A DNA stretch of 64,000 bases, taken from positions 1,240,001 through 1,304,000 of the forward strand of contig BLAL01000239.1 in the NCBI GenBank assembly GCA_015698045.1, written 5' to 3'. The notes beneath the pieces were generated by a model that did not search any database, had not been told where the DNA came from, and saw nothing but the letters and a program-made list of their open reading frames with translations. The DNA comes from Rhizophagus clarus (taxonomy: Eukaryota > Glomeromycota > Glomeromycetes > Glomerales > Glomeraceae). The position numbers and the translations under genes were made by a program. Shown in pieces: positions 62,066 to 64,000 of the stretch; position 1 is the stretch's first letter; every line of letters starts with the position of its first letter.

Positions 62066-62283
62066 AATGCGGATTTCCGTAATTTTACGATATCGTATTT
62101 TCTGGCCAATCAAAATTAGGTTGATCCTTGCATGTGATTTAATCATTTAATCATGCACGCGTTTTTTGTCTTATTTATTTTTGTCTCTTATTTCTTTATT
62201 CTTTTGTTCAATATTTTTAATTTTTTTGTCTCTTCTTTCTATTATTTCTTTAATTATATACAATATATTTACATATATTTCAT

Positions 62284-63015
62284 AATTTATTGCTTTGCAG
62301 GTATAGAAATATTTGTTTATTAATACTAATTATTTTCGTTTTTTTTTACCTCTTTGTTACTTTGTATCGTAATACTAACAATAATATCCATGTTTCCTTT
62401 ATTCCTTTTTACTTGTACTTTAATACTAACGATACTAACAATACTAACAACATGTTTATTTTTTCCTTTCTCTTTATTTCTTTATTCTCTTTGCAGGTAT
62501 AGAAATATTTATTTATTAATACTAATTATTTTAATATTAACGCGTTTTTTTTTACCTCTTTGTTACTTTGTATCGTAATACTAACAATAATATCCATGTT
62601 TCCTTTATTCCTTTTTACTTGTACTTTAATACTAACGATACTAACAATACTAACAACATGTTTTTTTTTCCTTTCTCTTTATTTCTTTATTCTTTTGTTC
62701 AATTACTTTGCAGGTATAGAAATATTTATTTATTAATACTAATTATTTTAATATTAACGCGTTTTTTTTTACCTCTTTGTTACTTTGTATCGTAATACTA
62801 ACAATAATATCCATGTTTCCTTTATTCCTTTTTACTTGTACTTTAATACTAACGATACTAACAATACTAACAACATGTTTTTTTTTCCTTTCTCTTTATT
62901 TCTTTATTCTTTTGTTCAATTACTTTGCAGGTATAGAAATATTTATTTATTAATACTAATTATTTTAATATTAACGCGTTTTTTTTTACCTCTTTGTTAC
63001 TTTATGTCGTAATAC
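62284..63015. repeat. ~217-bp tandem repeat array, ~3.5 units
   Basis: The junction TTTGCAG/GTATAGAAAT recurs at 62,301, 62,497, 62,714 and 62,931 (spacing 196, 217, 217). Units are pyrimidine-rich with AATACTAAC words. Long open frames across it are artefacts of the repeat. A shorter, more diverged tail with the same words continues to about 63,180. Confidence 0.9.
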
Positions 63016-63339
63016 TAACAATACTATCTACGTTTCCTTTATTCCTTTTTACTTGTACTTTAATACTAACGATAATATCCATGTTTCTTTTACTCCTTTT
63101 ACTGTTTCTTTAACTCTTTTTACCTTAATACTAACAATACTAACAATATTTCTTTTATCTTTATATCTAATACCAACGTTACTATAGCTGTTTCTCTTCT
63201 TTTTACATCTAATTGTATCGTTTCTCTTTCTTTTTTTACTTTTATATATTCTGTATATAGTAATAAATACTTGTAATTTTTATAATTTAATTCATATTAT
63301 ATCTAATAAAATATACATTATATAAACTTATAGTACAAA

Positions 63340-63721
63340 AATGAATTTTGAAACATTACAAAATATTTATGTAAAATTACGAATCGTCAAAATATTTTAA
63401 AAAGTTGCGAAATATTACGCAATAAAATTACACAATATTACGAACCGTAAAATTACGAAACTTTGCATATCGTAATATTTCGAAATATTTTAAAAAGTTA
63501 CAAAATATTACGCTTACGCAAACTTGCGGCGGGTCTGGAAACTTACGAAATATTATGTAAAATTACGAAATATTGCGAATGCGTAAAATTACGGAATATT
63601 ACGAACCGTAAAATTACGAAACTTTGCATATCATAATATTTCGAAATATTTTAAAAAGTTACGAAATATTACTCTTCCGCAAACTTGCGGCGGGTCTGGA
63701 AACTTACGAAATATTACGATG
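63340..63721. repeat. AATATTACG-rich subterminal region
   Basis: Two ~190-bp diverged direct copies containing CGAACCGTAAAATTACGAAA and CAAACTTGCGGCGGGTCTGG, packed with AATATTACG/TTACGAAATATT words. It mirrors the word content of the left end of the element. Confidence 0.75.
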
Positions 63722-63763
63722 CGTAATCTTGCGCAACTTTTCGCACTATAAAATTTCCTGATG
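63722..63763. repeat. Right terminal inverted repeat
   Basis: Ends CTATAAAATTTCCTGATG, the inverse of the left end. The next base begins the flanking open frame. Confidence 0.85.
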
Positions 63764-63818
63764 TGGGGATCATTGGAATTCACGTACAATTATTCTGGAA
63801 CAAAATAGAATAAGGAAA

Positions 63819-64000
63819 ATGTCGTATCTATCTGAAGGAAAAACACATCATGTCATCCAAACATACTCAAAAAGACGGTTATGCAATTTGAAAAGCGTCT
63901 TTTCAACCAACTTGGTCATAACAGGAGGAGAAAATATTGGAGAAAGTGCATCGAATAGACAAGCAGGAACGAATCTACGAAGAAGTAATAGACAAAGAGA
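63819..64000 (+). CDS. Partial open reading frame running off the window
   Basis: An ATG at 63,819 opens 60 codons to the window end (MSYLSEGKTHHVIQTYSKRR...), basic and Ser/Arg/Asn-rich near the end (NLRRSNRQR). The frame is open further upstream to the edge of the transposon. Base composition is less AT-rich than the surroundings, in favour of real coding sequence. Family not recognised. The Plavaka element may have inserted at or near its 5' end. Confidence 0.4.
   Translation, partial: MSYLSEGKTHHVIQTYSKRRLCNLKSVFSTNLVITGGENIGESASNRQAGTNLRRSNRQR

Larger units (their letters stand above)
53749..63763. mobile_element. ~10-kb Plavaka-type (KDZ) DNA transposon with three genes
   Basis: 42-base terminal inverted repeats (53,749-53,790 and 63,722-63,763, four mismatches) frame the region. 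Inside, left to right, are a 50-bp tandem array, a Myb/SANT-like gene (-), a long inverted repeat, the Plavaka transposase (-), a divergent gene of unknown function (+), the matching inverted repeat, a ~217-bp tandem array, and AATATTACG-rich subterminal sequence. AATATT/TTACG words also pepper the interior, which supports one element rather than two nested ones. No clean target duplication is seen: the flanks share only GGATC...ATTG. All three genes splice in frame. An alternative is a 6.2-kb Plavaka element (55.9-62.07 kb) inserted into another element. Confidence 0.65.

Noticed and set aside
62290-63012. Several overlapping 70-75-residue hydrophobic open frames
   Set aside because: They are translations of a pyrimidine-rich tandem repeat, repeated unit by unit; no sign of a real membrane protein.
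53737-63776. Possible target-site duplication of the 10-kb element (GGATCTCAATTG left, GGGATCATTGG right)
   Set aside because: The two are similar but not identical and not at equal distance from the TIR ends, so not accepted as a duplication.

Overview
The window looks like a piece of a nuclear genome from an arbuscular mycorrhizal fungus (Glomeromycotina, Rhizophagus-like). It is very AT-rich, with long poly-A/poly-T runs, short GT-AG introns of about 60-80 bases, MIR-domain proteins, a tyrosine-kinase-like tail, a Crinkler-type nuclease remnant, and piggyBac and Plavaka (KDZ-superfamily) DNA transposons. The assignment rests on recognising these families, not on a search.

Positions 1.7-43.5 kb hold a head-to-tail array of one gene family, all on the minus strand. 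I count ten copies with all four exons in frame (starting at 4468, 10256, 13956, 24362, 26885, 29477, 35946, 38618, 41345 and 43376). Two more are nearly complete but broken (7978 and 32850), and about a dozen are decayed remnants. Each intact copy encodes about 351-365 residues: an N-terminal helical domain whose layout resembles a retrotransposon Gag domain, fused to a MIR beta-trefoil. The framework is strongly conserved, but three loops of the trefoil differ in length and sequence between copies. In the right half, intact and decayed copies alternate, and most intact copies share a motif roughly 90-225 bases upstream of the start codon. Between 14 and 23 kb the array is interrupted by poor sequence with one small unknown gene (19425-19835, +) and a small MITE.

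Positions 43.5-53.7 kb are a graveyard: a broken Crinkler-like nuclease gene (minus strand, 45.4-47.0 kb), a 648-bp TIR element abutting the C-terminal end of a kinase gene, and a 2.7-kb piggyBac element with its catalytic residues present but three in-frame stops.

Positions 53,749-63,763 are framed by 42-base terminal inverted repeats and appear to be one ~10-kb DNA transposon. It carries a 50-bp tandem array, a four-exon Myb/SANT-like gene (128 aa), an apparently complete seven-exon Plavaka transposase (852 aa), a divergently transcribed five-exon gene of unknown function (376 aa), long internal inverted repeats and a ~217-bp tandem array. All three genes splice in frame, so the element looks young and possibly autonomous. 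Immediately to its right an open frame runs off the end of the window.

The most interesting items are the loop-variable Gag-like/MIR array and the three-gene Plavaka element.
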